DNA of 35,559 nt, from assembly GCA_017428105.1 (NCBI GenBank), contig JAFRRM010000009.1:1-35559 (forward strand). The letters are read 5' to 3'. The notes below the pieces were generated by a model. The model saw only the letters and a program-made list of their open reading frames with translations. It was not told where the DNA came from and ran no database searches. Numbering within the stretch: the first letter of the stretch is position 1; each line of letters opens with the position of its first letter. The DNA is from Lachnospiraceae bacterium. GTDB lineage: Bacteria > Bacillota > Clostridia > Lachnospirales > Lachnospiraceae. Both the position numbers and the translations under genes were made by a program. Shown here piece after piece: positions 15,829 through 23,624 of this stretch.

Positions 15829-17943
15829 ATGGCATCCTTTGATCTTCACAAAAACGAACGCACTTCGTTCGGGTACGATATGAATACGGAGACTGAAACG
15901 GATCGGGAACTCCTCGAGGAAGAAGAATGCTGCGAAGACGACCGTCTCCCGGAGCCGCGTCTGGGCGTGACCTGCAGCTGCGGGCACTGTCATCACGGGC
16001 ACGGGGCGGAAGAGGACGAAGACGGGCATGCGGAGCATCATCACAGCCACGAACATGGTCACGGGCATTCTCATGAAGAGGATGACGAGGCGCATGAGAA
16101 AAAAGAACGGCTGGAACTGATCGCGGGCGCCGGTCTGTTCGCGCTGGCGCTGATCCTGCATTTCCTTGTGCTGAAGGAATCCGCCTGGAGCTGGCCGGTC
16201 ATCGCGGTCCTGGTCCTGGCTTATCTGATCCTGGGCAAGGACGTTCTGCTGACCTCCGGACGGAACATCGCGCACGGCGAGGTGTTTGATGAAAACTTCC
16301 TCATGAGCATCGCCACGCTGGGGGCGTTCGCGATCGGCGAATACCCGGAAGCGGTCGGTGTCATGCTGTTTTTCCGTCTCGGCGAGATGTTCGAGGACAT
16401 GGCGGTGGAACGAAGCCGGAAGAAGATCCTGGAGACCGTGAACCTGCGCGCGGAGACGGTGATCCTGGCGGAGACGGGGGAAGAGATCCCGGCCGCGCGC
16501 GCCAAAGTGGGCGACGTCGTCCTGGTGAAGCCCGGCGACCGCGTTCCGCTGGACGGCATCGTGGTGGAAGGCGAGAGTTTCCTGGATACGTCCGCCATCA
16601 CCGGAGAACCGGTCCCCGTGCGGGTGGAGAAGAACAGCGGGATCCTGGCGGGCTGCGTCAATACGCAGGGCGTGCTCAAGGTCCTTGCCACCAAAAAGCT
16701 GTCCGAATCCATGACCAGCCGCATCCTGCACTCCGTGGAGGAAGCGCAGGAGCAGAAGCCGCAGCTGGAGCATTTCATCACGCGGTTCGCCCGCGTTTAT
16801 ACGCCCATCGTGGTGGGTCTGGCGCTGTTCGTGGCGCTGGCGATGCCGCTGATCCGCGGCGAGGCTTTCCGGCCGTGGCTGTACACCGCCATCAGCTTCC
16901 TGGTCATGAGCTGCCCCTGCGCGCTGGTGGTCAGCGTGCCGCTGGCGTTCTTCTGCGGCATCGGGACGGCCTCCGGCAAGGGCATCCTGTTCAAGGGCGG
17001 CTCGGCTGTGGAAGCGCTGTCCAAGGCGCGCGCGGCGGTGCTGGATAAGACCGGGACCGTCACGGAAGGGACATTCTCCGTGCAGGAGGTCCTGACGCAG
17101 CCGGGGTTTGCGGAAGACGAGATCCTGCGGCTGGCGGCGGCGTGCGAAGCGTTCAGCCGCCACCCGATCGGGAAGAGCATCTGTGAAGCGGCGCGGGAGC
17201 GGGGCCTGAAAATCCCGGCGGCGCGTTCCATGGAAGAGAAGGCCGGCCGGGGCATCAGCGCCCTGGCGGAAGGCCGGCGGGTCCTGTGCGGCAATGCGGG
17301 ACTGCTGGAGCAGAACGGCGTGACGGACGTGCGTGAACCTGAGATCGCCGGGACGCGCGTGCTGGTGGCCGTGGACGGCGTGTTCGCGGGGACGATCCTG
17401 ATCGCGGACGCCGTCAAGAAGGACGCGAAGGCTTCCCTGCAGCGTCTGCGCAGACTGGGACTGACGACGGTCATGCTGACCGGCGACGCGGCGGTTTCCG
17501 CGGAGGCGGTCGCGCAGGATCTGGAGATCGACCGTGTGAAAGCCGGCCTGCTCCCGGAGGAGAAGCTTGCTGTCATGCAGGCGGTGCGCGGGGAACTCGG
17601 CGGCGTCCTGTTCGTGGGCGACGGTCTGAACGACGCTCCGGTCCTGGCCGGCGCGGACATCGGGGCCGCCATGGGGTCCGGCGCAGACGCCGCCATCGAG
17701 GCCGCGGACCTGGTGTTCATGAACTCGAACGTCAGCGCCATCCCGCAGGCCGTATCCCTGTCCCGCCGCTGCATGCGCATCGCGTCGGAAAATGTCGGCG
17801 GCGCGCTGGCGATCAAGATCATCGTCATGCTCCTCGGCATCACGAGGCTGTATTCCAACATGTGGCTGGCGGTGTTCGCGGATACGGGGGTGCTTTTCCT
17901 GTGCATCCTGAATTCGCTGCGGCTGCTGCGGTGGAAAGAATAA
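15829..17943 (+). CDS. Zn2+/Cd2+/Pb2+-exporting P-type ATPase (P1B)
   Basis: A 704-residue inner-membrane pump that exports soft divalent metals. There is no classical N-terminal HMA domain; instead residues 48-90 form a Cys/His-rich sensor (CSCGHCHHGHG, then HHHSHEHGHGHSHEE). The core is complete: TGE actuator motif at 258-260, metal-binding CPC at 362-364 (SCPCALV), the phosphorylated D406 in DKTGT, the SRHPIGKS nucleotide site and GDGLNDAP hinge. A lysine in AIKI and an aspartate in FADTGV in the last helices are the marks of the Zn/Cd/Pb class rather than copper pumps. An AAGGAG box is 7 bases before the ATG. Control by an ArsR/SmtB-type repressor is suggested by the perfect operator just upstream. 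Confidence 0.93.
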   Translation: MASFDLHKNERTSFGYDMNTETETDRELLEEEECCEDDRLPEPRLGVTCSCGHCHHGHGAEEDEDGHAEHHHSHEHGHGHSHEEDDEAHEKKERLELIAGAGLFALALILHFLVLKESAWSWPVIAVLVLAYLILGKDVLLTSGRNIAHGEVFDENFLMSIATLGAFAIGEYPEAVGVMLFFRLGEMFEDMAVERSRKKILETVNLRAETVILAETGEEIPAARAKVGDVVLVKPGDRVPLDGIVVEGESFLDTSAITGEPVPVRVEKNSGILAGCVNTQGVLKVLATKKLSESMTSRILHSVEEAQEQKPQLEHFITRFARVYTPIVVGLALFVALAMPLIRGEAFRPWLYTAISFLVMSCPCALVVSVPLAFFCGIGTASGKGILFKGGSAVEALSKARAAVLDKTGTVTEGTFSVQEVLTQPGFAEDEILRLAAACEAFSRHPIGKSICEAARERGLKIPAARSMEEKAGRGISALAEGRRVLCGNAGLLEQNGVTDVREPEIAGTRVLVAVDGVFAGTILIADAVKKDAKASLQRLRRLGLTTVMLTGDAAVSAEAVAQDLEIDRVKAGLLPEEKLAVMQAVRGELGGVLFVGDGLNDAPVLAGADIGAAMGSGADAAIEAADLVFMNSNVSAIPQAVSLSRRCMRIASENVGGALAIKIIVMLLGITRLYSNMWLAVFADTGVLFLCILNSLRLLRWKE

Positions 17944-17948
17944 AATGA

Positions 17949-17967
17949 GGGCGGCCGCCGGCCGCCC
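17949..17967 (-). terminator. GC-only hairpin between convergent genes
   Basis: An 8-bp perfect stem (17949-17956 with 17960-17967) around a GCC loop between the ends of the P-type ATPase and amrS genes. On the minus strand it is followed by TCATTTTATT, on the plus strand only by GTTT, so it should work best, if at all, for the minus strand. Confidence 0.5.
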
Positions 17968-17970
17968 GTT

Positions 17971-18819
17971 TCAGCAATTTCCCGTATACACGTAGTCCAG
18001 ATTTTCCCGTGCGACCTCTGCCAGACGGTATATCGTACGGATGTCGGTCGCCGGGCGGTCCTGCATGTGAAAACGCGGAAAAAAACGGGAGATGTGGAGG
18101 GGAACGCTTTCGCCGTCCGGCTCCCGAAGGCGGCTGACCCAGCGGGAGAGCGCGCGCATTTCGTCCTCGCTGTCGTTTTCGCCCGGGACGATCAGGGTGG
18201 TCAGCTCCACATGGCAGGACGTGACGGCTTCTTCGATAAAGGCCAGGACCTGGGTCCGGTCGCCGCCCAGCACCCGGCTGTAGTAGCGGTCGGTGAACCC
18301 TTTCAGGTCGATGTTCATCGCGTCGATGCAGGGCTTCAGTTCTTTCAGCACGGACAGTTCGGCCGTGCCGTTCGTGACGATCACGTTTTTCAGTCCGGCC
18401 GCCTGTGCGAGCCGGGCCGTATCCCGGATGAACTCATACCCGATCAGCGGCTCGTTGTATGTGAAGGCGAGGCCGATATTCCCCCTGGACCGCGTTTCCA
18501 GCGCGATCCGAACCAGCTCCTCAGGATGGCATACTTCCGTCTTTTTGGCCAGTTTTCGTGCCTGCTCCGACCATGAGATCTCGTAATTCTGGCAGAACGG
18601 ACAGCGGAGATTGCAGCCGAAACTGCCGGCGGAGAGGATCAGGCTGCCCGGGTGGAAGCGGGCCAGCGGCTTCTTTTCAATGGGATCCAGCGCAAGCGAT
18701 GTAAGGCGGCCGTAATTGAGCGCGGTCACGCGTCCGTCCGCGGCCGTGCGGCCGCCGCAGAAGCCGGTCCCGCCGTCCGGGATATCGCAGTGTCTGAAGC
18801 AAACGGTGCAGACGGACAT
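17971..18819 (-). CDS. amrS: AmmeMemoRadiSam system radical SAM enzyme (AmrS)
   Basis: A 282-residue radical SAM protein. C69-x3-C73-x2-C76 in GCNLRCPFCQNYE ligates the catalytic [4Fe-4S] cluster that cleaves S-adenosylmethionine. The N-terminus carries a second cysteine set (C4, C7, C11 and C21) typical of this family. The TYNEPLIGYEF and IDLKGFTDRYYSRVLGG segments match the pyruvate formate-lyase-activase-like core. The true start is the ATG at 18819, six bases after GGAGG; a longer frame upstream is only a shadow of the preceding gene. It forms an operon with the Memo-AMMECR1 gene 64 bases upstream. The substrate is unknown; the three-part system is conserved across bacteria and archaea without a settled role. 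Confidence 0.9.
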   Translation of the reverse strand: MSVCTVCFRHCDIPDGGTGFCGGRTAADGRVTALNYGRLTSLALDPIEKKPLARFHPGSLILSAGSFGCNLRCPFCQNYEISWSEQARKLAKKTEVCHPEELVRIALETRSRGNIGLAFTYNEPLIGYEFIRDTARLAQAAGLKNVIVTNGTAELSVLKELKPCIDAMNIDLKGFTDRYYSRVLGGDRTQVLAFIEEAVTSCHVELTTLIVPGENDSEDEMRALSRWVSRLREPDGESVPLHISRFFPRFHMQDRPATDIRTIYRLAEVARENLDYVYTGNC

Positions 18820-18839
18820 GGCCATCCTCCTCATTAAGC

Positions 18840-18858
18840 GGGCGGCGGCCGGCCGCCC
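18840..18858 (-). repeat. GC-only hairpin in the amrAB-amrS gap
   Basis: A 19-base all-G/C sequence containing the palindrome GGCCGGCC. It differs by one base from the hairpin at 17949-17967, so amrS is bracketed by two near-identical elements. It may stabilise or process the transcript; on its own it has no T-run. Confidence 0.4.
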
Positions 18859-18883
18859 CGGTCCTCCCCAAGAAAGGGAGTTG

Positions 18884-20269
18884 TTAATAGTGCCGCACGA
18901 CTTCGAAGCGTTCCAGGCTGACCGGTTCGGACTCACGGATGCCGCCTTTCCGGCGCGCGATCCGGATCTGATCCGCCACGGTGTCCACGCCGTCCAGGTT
19001 CGGGAGCAGCAGGCCGCGCTTCCGGCCGTGGGTGACGATGACGCCGTAGCGCCTGACGTCGAGCTCGTCCGGCGAAGCGACCGGCTCCAGGTCTCCCAGC
19101 ACGTCCACGCTGATCTCCAGCCCGGCCAGCTCGCCCGCGGCGACCGGCAGGAAACGGGGATCGCGCGAGCAGGCGCTGATCGCGTTGTCGATGATCTCCT
19201 CCGCCACGTTCTCCCGCACCGCCATGATCGTCCCGATGCAGCCGCGCAGGCTGCCGTTCCGATGCAGCGAGACGAACGTTCCCGCGCGCCGCGCCAGCAT
19301 CTCCTCCGGCAGCCCCTCCGGCACGGAAATGCGCTCGTGCCGCAGGACCCAGGCTTCCACGGACGCCCGCGCGAGGCGGACGAACGCATCGCTCTTTTCC
19401 GCCTTCTCTCGGCACTCCCGTTCTGTTTTTTCCTGATATATCTTCAAAAAATGCCGTTCCCCGTCCGCTCCTTCCGGGTAAAACGTGCAGATCCCGTACC
19501 CCACGCCGGTGACGTCCTGGTGGGAGAGGACCTCCGCCTTCACCCGCAGGCCGTCGAACGCGCCGGCCATGATCACGAAGGAACGGTGGCCGCACTCGGC
19601 CGCTTTTTCACAGAACGCTTCGTCGAACTCAAACAATTCGCCGAACGCCGCGCGGCCGCAGACGTCCATGATCCGGCAGTCATATTCCGGCCCTTCCGGC
19701 GCGAACCCGTACGGCCCGTATTCCTGCAGCTTGTGCGACAGATCCCCGCTCGCAATCAGAACGGCCCGCGTTCCGGTTTCTTCCGCCGCGCGTGCGATGA
19801 TCTGCCCCAGCCGGTAGTGCTCCGTCAGCGGAAGCCCGGACAGGCCGATCCGCACGATCTTTCCCGCCGTGTACTTCTGCCGGATGAACCACAGCGGCAC
19901 CATCGTCCCGTGATCGAGCGCCGCCTCCCGTTCCCCCATCGTCCCCGCAGGGAGCCCCTCCGCGTCCGCCAAGTCGCAGATCCGTTGCACGAGCGCCGTA
20001 TCGTACCGTTCCGAAAACCGGACGCCGGCCGCGCGGAAACGCCGGAAAGAGCCGTTCGCCTCTTTCCCCGGGGAAATGTGGAAATAGTCCGCGTACATCA
20101 CGGAATGCGGGCTGGTGATGATCAGCGTGTCCGGCGCCAGCGCAGCCACTTCGTCCGCGACGCGTTCATAGGCACGCGCCGTTTCCCGGACCTGTTCTTC
20201 GCTCCCCTGCCCGATCTCCGGAACGATCATGGGCGGGTGCGGGACCATAAATGCAGCAAGGACGGACAT
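18884..20269 (-). CDS. Memo-like/AMMECR1 fusion of the AmmeMemoRadiSam system
   Basis: A 461-residue fusion of two parts. Residues about 1-275 form a Memo/LigB-type extradiol-dioxygenase fold: H11 in VPHPP, H55 in SPHSV, H64, H120 and H179 in GDLSHK are the likely metal-site histidines. Residues about 285-461 are an AMMECR1 domain with its signature LRGCIGT (341-347), followed by FLPVAAGELAGLEISVDVL. In many genomes Memo and AMMECR1 are separate genes; in clostridia the fused form is common. The biochemical function of all parts in bacteria is unknown; physical fusion and the radical SAM gene 64 bases downstream imply one pathway. GGAGG lies 7 bases before the ATG. A strong promoter stands about 130 bases upstream with a mini-ORF in between. 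Confidence 0.9.
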   Translation of the reverse strand: MSVLAAFMVPHPPMIVPEIGQGSEEQVRETARAYERVADEVAALAPDTLIITSPHSVMYADYFHISPGKEANGSFRRFRAAGVRFSERYDTALVQRICDLADAEGLPAGTMGEREAALDHGTMVPLWFIRQKYTAGKIVRIGLSGLPLTEHYRLGQIIARAAEETGTRAVLIASGDLSHKLQEYGPYGFAPEGPEYDCRIMDVCGRAAFGELFEFDEAFCEKAAECGHRSFVIMAGAFDGLRVKAEVLSHQDVTGVGYGICTFYPEGADGERHFLKIYQEKTERECREKAEKSDAFVRLARASVEAWVLRHERISVPEGLPEEMLARRAGTFVSLHRNGSLRGCIGTIMAVRENVAEEIIDNAISACSRDPRFLPVAAGELAGLEISVDVLGDLEPVASPDELDVRRYGVIVTHGRKRGLLLPNLDGVDTVADQIRIARRKGGIRESEPVSLERFEVVRHY

Positions 20270-20308
20270 CGGTTCGCCTCCTTTGAAAAATCAGGCTTTG
20301 TATTTCAG

Positions 20309-20368
20309 TTAGATCCGGCCGTACACGGGGGGCGGCAGCGGGACGCCGGCCGCGCAGCCCGCGCCCAT
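20309..20368 (-). CDS. Candidate 19-residue leader ORF upstream of the amr operon
   Basis: Between the amr promoter and the Memo-AMMECR1 gene lies a minus-strand frame ATG to TAA encoding MGAGCAAGVPLPPPVYGRI. The start has GGAGAGG 9-10 bases upstream and lies about 29 bases from the expected transcript start. All 18 codons after the ATG end in G or C, as in real genes here, and the GC-rich block coincides with the frame while both flanks are AT-rich. The peptide has one cysteine and a PPP run, which can slow ribosomes without EF-P. It might be a regulatory leader peptide or a small partner or substrate of the operon. No database check was possible, and a chance frame cannot be excluded. Confidence 0.5.
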   Translation of the reverse strand: MGAGCAAGVPLPPPVYGRI

Positions 20369-20403
20369 GAAGTGTTCCTCTCCGTTACGATAGATACACA
20401 AAT

Positions 20404-20432
20404 ATTATAGCATACCGCCGGGTTTTTTGCAA
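20404..20432 (-). promoter_or_regulatory. Promoter of the AmmeMemoRadiSam operon
   Basis: On the minus strand TTGCAA (20432-20427), a 17-base spacer and a perfect TATAAT (20409-20404), with TGC in front of the -10 as an extended element. The transcript should start near 20397. Confidence 0.75.
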
Positions 20433-20459
20433 AAACCGCAAGACTTTTCCCGCATTTTG

Positions 20460-20468
20460 TGCCATAAT
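20460..20468 (+). promoter_or_regulatory. Candidate extended -10 for the maf-pgs operon
   Basis: TGC followed by CATAAT (20463-20468), five of six positions correct, 73 bases before the maf ATG. No good -35 box is seen at the usual distance, so this is tentative. Confidence 0.4.
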
Positions 20469-20540
20469 GGACCGGGAGCGCCGACGGCTTTGTTTCCGTG
20501 CGGCTTCCAGCTGTCAAAAAAACCGAAAAGGAGACTTCCC

Positions 20541-21176
20541 ATGGGTCATAAGGATATCATTCTCGCATCGGGCTCGCCCCGCCGTAAGGAACTGCTGCAG
20601 ATGGCCGGCCTCAAGTTCATCGTCCTGCCCAGCACCATCCCGGAATACGTGCCGGATTTCATCCCGCTGCAGAACCGCAGCGGCTTCCTGGCGGAGCTGA
20701 AGGCATCCGCGATGAGCGTGTTCCATCCGCTGGAGATCATCATCGGCGCGGACACCACCGTGCTGTGCGACGGCCGCCTGATGGGCAAGCCGAAGGATGC
20801 CGGGGAAGCGAAGGAGATGCTGCGCTTCCTGTCCGGCAAGGTCCACACGGTCTATACCGGTGTGTCCCTGATCTACAGCGACGAGGAGGACGCGGATACC
20901 TTCGTCTCCGCGACCAAAGTGGAGTTCTACGAACTGACCGACGAAGAGATCGATGCGTACGTGGCCACCGGAGAGCCGCTGGACAAGGCGGGCGCCTACG
21001 GCATCCAGGGCAGAGGCTGCCGGCTGGTGAAGCGCATCGAGGGCGATTATTTTACGGTCGTGGGACTGCCCGTCGCCGAAGTGGTGCGCCGCCTGGAAGC
21101 GCACGAAGCGGCGGAAGCGCAGAAGGAAAAAGCAGAGAACGCGCAGGCGGACGGGCAGTCCGGCGCGCAGGTATAA
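20541..21176 (+). CDS. maf: Maf family nucleoside triphosphate pyrophosphatase
   Basis: A 211-residue house-cleaning enzyme that hydrolyses dTTP, UTP or modified pyrimidine triphosphates to the monophosphate; it was first known as a septum inhibitor. The start LASGSPRRKELL (8-19) is the phosphate-binding motif, followed by GADTTV at 69-74 with the catalytic aspartate region, the GKP and EAKEMLRFLSGKVHTVYTGV segment (82-108), and AGAYGIQGRG near 150. The ATG at 20541 is chosen for its AAAGGAG box; the frame is open further upstream without support. The last 25 residues are an Ala/Glu/Gln-rich tail beyond the fold. It heads a run of six tightly spaced genes that leads into the pgs genes. Confidence 0.92.
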   Translation: MGHKDIILASGSPRRKELLQMAGLKFIVLPSTIPEYVPDFIPLQNRSGFLAELKASAMSVFHPLEIIIGADTTVLCDGRLMGKPKDAGEAKEMLRFLSGKVHTVYTGVSLIYSDEEDADTFVSATKVEFYELTDEEIDAYVATGEPLDKAGAYGIQGRGCRLVKRIEGDYFTVVGLPVAEVVRRLEAHEAAEAQKEKAENAQADGQSGAQV

Positions 21177-21195
21177 GGCCGGCAAGGAGGAGATC

Positions 21196-22443
21196 ATGAA
21201 CAAAAGACAGGTTCGTCAGATCCTGAAAGACACGGATTACATCCACATCAGCGGCAGCCCGGAGGAGAAGAAAGCCGCCGAGTACCTGAAAGCCCGCTGC
21301 GAAGAACTGGGCGTGAAGGCCTGGCTGGAAGAATTTGAAGTGCAGATCGGCGAGGTGCAGTCCGCGTCCCTGACCGTCAGAACGCGCGACGGGAAAGAGA
21401 AGGAGATCCCCTGCAAGGGGTTCCGCCTCTGCGGCAGCGGCACGGTGGAAGCGCCGCTGGTCTACCTGCCCGACCTGGACCCGGCGTCGCTGACCCGCGC
21501 GAAGGATGCGATCGTCCTCCTGGACGTGGGCGTGGGCTATTTCACGTATCACGACCTGCTGGACAACGGCGTGAAGGGGATCATTACCTATGACGGCAAC
21601 GTGCATTACCGCGACCGCGACATCGATCTGAAGGAACTGCGGCCGCACGTGGTGGGCGAGGGCGGCACGAAGACCCTGGCCGTGAACATCAATGCCAAGG
21701 ACGCGTTCGCCATCGTGAAGAGCGGTGCCGTCAGCGCGAAGATCAGCGTGAAGCAGAAGGAGAGCAGCGGGAGATCCCGCAACGTGATCGCGGAGATCCC
21801 CGGTGAGACGGACGAATGGATCGTCCTGTCCGCGCACCTGGACACCACGCCGCTGTCCCGCGGCTCCTACGACAACATGACCGGCTGCATCGGCCTGCTG
21901 ATGGTGATGGACGCCCTGAAGGGCCAGGCGCACCGCTACGGCCTGCGCTTCGTGTTCTGCGGCAGCGAGGAGCGCGGTCTGCTGGGCTCCAAGGCCTATG
22001 CGGCGGCACATGAGAGCGAGCTGGAAAAGATCGCCCTCAACATCAATCTGGACATGATCGGAACGTACATGGGCCACTTCCTGGCCCGCGTCAGCGCGGA
22101 GGAAGCGCTGGTGAGCTTCGTGCGGTATTTCGCGGCGCAGCGCGGTTTCGGCATCCGGGCTTCGCAGGGCGTGTATTCGAGCGATTCCACGCCGTTTGCG
22201 GACAAGGGCGTGCCCGCGCTGTCCTTTGCCCGCATCGCCGGCCCCAGCCAGGCCACCATCCATAACCGCTATGACACGCCGGACCTGCTCTCCGACGAGC
22301 AGCTGCTGAAGGACGGTGCGTTCATCACCGAATTCACCCGCTTCATGGCGGATGCGGTGAAGTGCCCGGTCAAGCGGGAGATCCCCGAAAAAGTGAAGAA
22401 GAGCCTGGACGAATACCTGGCCCGCAAGAGGAAAGAAGACTGA
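21196..22443 (+). CDS. M28 family metallopeptidase
   Basis: A 415-residue zinc aminopeptidase or carboxypeptidase-like enzyme. The five metal ligands are visible: H214 in LSAHLDTT, D226 in SYDNMTG, E258-E259 in CGSEERG, D286 in NLDMIGT and a histidine near 355 in TIHNRYDTPDLL. Residues about 85-180 fit the PA-like insert seen in M28B peptidases. No signal peptide is seen, so it should act in the cytoplasm on short peptides. It starts 19 bases after maf with AAGGAGG and ends 26 bases before pgsB, so it may belong with the poly-gamma-glutamate-type genes, perhaps supplying or recycling glutamate; that is only an inference from position. Confidence 0.88.
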   Translation: MNKRQVRQILKDTDYIHISGSPEEKKAAEYLKARCEELGVKAWLEEFEVQIGEVQSASLTVRTRDGKEKEIPCKGFRLCGSGTVEAPLVYLPDLDPASLTRAKDAIVLLDVGVGYFTYHDLLDNGVKGIITYDGNVHYRDRDIDLKELRPHVVGEGGTKTLAVNINAKDAFAIVKSGAVSAKISVKQKESSGRSRNVIAEIPGETDEWIVLSAHLDTTPLSRGSYDNMTGCIGLLMVMDALKGQAHRYGLRFVFCGSEERGLLGSKAYAAAHESELEKIALNINLDMIGTYMGHFLARVSAEEALVSFVRYFAAQRGFGIRASQGVYSSDSTPFADKGVPALSFARIAGPSQATIHNRYDTPDLLSDEQLLKDGAFITEFTRFMADAVKCPVKREIPEKVKKSLDEYLARKRKED

Positions 22444-22469
22444 CGGACGCGGGGATCCGTCTGAACGAT

Positions 22470-23624
22470 ATGGATAAGATCGCACTCATCATCGTCATAC
22501 TGTTTATCAGCTTTCTGATCTATCTGATCGGGGAAGCGGCTGCCGTGCGCAAAGCCCGCGCCCGATTGTCCCACGTGGTCTATGTGAACGGTACGAGGGG
22601 AAAATCCACGGTGACCCGCATGATAGCGGCCGGCCTGAAGGCGGGCGGCCATCAGGTGCTGTGCAAGACCACCGGGACGCTGCCCATCGCGATCCATCCG
22701 GACGGGCGCCAGGAGGAGATCGTGCGGCATGCGCCGGCCAACATTCGGGAGCAGATCCGGTATCTGCGCATCGCGGCGGCGGAAGGTGCGGACATCCTGG
22801 TGATCGAATGCATGGCGCTGCAGCCCGAATACCAGCGGGTGTCCGGCAAAAACATGCTGCACTGCGACGTGGGCGTCATCACCAACGCGCGGCTGGACCA
22901 CATGGACGTCATGGGCGACACCCGGGAGGACATCCTGGAATGCCTGATGGAAATGCTGCCGGAGAAAGGCCTGATCGTCACCGCGGAGCGCGATTTCCCG
23001 GAGATCCTGGGAACCCGCGCGAAGAAACTGGACAGCCGCCTTCTCATCACGGACGAGAACACGCTGGACGACCTGCCCGGCGCGGCGGCGCTGGACTTCC
23101 CGGAAAACGTGGCGCTGGCCCTGGGCGTCTGCGAGGCGCTGGGCGTGGACCGGCAGACGGCGTACGAAGGCATCCGCGGCTTTGTCCGCGACCCGTACGC
23201 GCTGTCCGTCCACGAGGGAAAGAACACGGTCTTCGTGAACGCGCTGTCCGCCAACGACGTGAGCTCCACGCAGATGATCTACGACAGGACCCGCGGAACG
23301 GAGGAGGAAGAACTCGTCATCCTCATCAACAACCGCGGCGACCGCCCCGCGCGCGCCCGCGACATGGCACGCCTGGTCAGGGTGATGCAGCCCCGCCGCG
23401 TTTGGATGCTGGGCGACAACCAGGAAGCGCTGGCCAAACTGTGCGGGAAGGCGGCGCCTCAGGCGGAGATCCGGGGCTTTTCCGTCGCGGAGGAGATCCC
23501 CTTCGCGAGCGATACGCCGCGGCTGATCCTGGCCGTGGGCAACATCAAGAACGAGGGCATCCGCCTGGTGGAACGGGCGAAGGCCGAACTGAAAGAAAAG
23601 GAAGTGAGCGGCGATGTACAGTGA
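22470..23624 (+). CDS. pgsB: Poly-gamma-glutamate synthase PgsB/CapB-like ligase
   Basis: A 384-residue Mur-ligase-like amide ligase. It starts with one membrane helix (about 4-22) and then the ATP-binding P-loop VNGTRGKSTVTR (residues 39-50, GTRGKST core), followed by CKTTGTLP, a likely Mg/ATP contact at IECMALQPEYQ, and VITNARLDHMDVMG. This is the architecture of PgsB/CapB, which polymerises glutamate through gamma bonds on the inner face of the membrane. The ATG at 22470 is chosen because it places the membrane helix at the N-terminus as in PgsB; its ribosome binding site is poor, so it may depend on coupling to the M28 gene. It overlaps pgsC by 11 bases. Confidence 0.92.
   Translation: MDKIALIIVILFISFLIYLIGEAAAVRKARARLSHVVYVNGTRGKSTVTRMIAAGLKAGGHQVLCKTTGTLPIAIHPDGRQEEIVRHAPANIREQIRYLRIAAAEGADILVIECMALQPEYQRVSGKNMLHCDVGVITNARLDHMDVMGDTREDILECLMEMLPEKGLIVTAERDFPEILGTRAKKLDSRLLITDENTLDDLPGAAALDFPENVALALGVCEALGVDRQTAYEGIRGFVRDPYALSVHEGKNTVFVNALSANDVSSTQMIYDRTRGTEEEELVILINNRGDRPARARDMARLVRVMQPRRVWMLGDNQEALAKLCGKAAPQAEIRGFSVAEEIPFASDTPRLILAVGNIKNEGIRLVERAKAELKEKEVSGDVQ

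Noticed and set aside
18820..19389. N-terminal extension of amrS to a 472-residue protein
   Set aside because: The extra 190 residues overlap the AMMECR1 domain in another frame and read as Arg/Cys/Ser noise; the ATG at 18819 has a GGAGG box and the family N-terminus.
18716..20410. Frame of 564 codons opposite the Memo-AMMECR1 gene
   Set aside because: Arginine/proline-rich antisense shadow without family motifs; the minus-strand genes are intact and recognisable.
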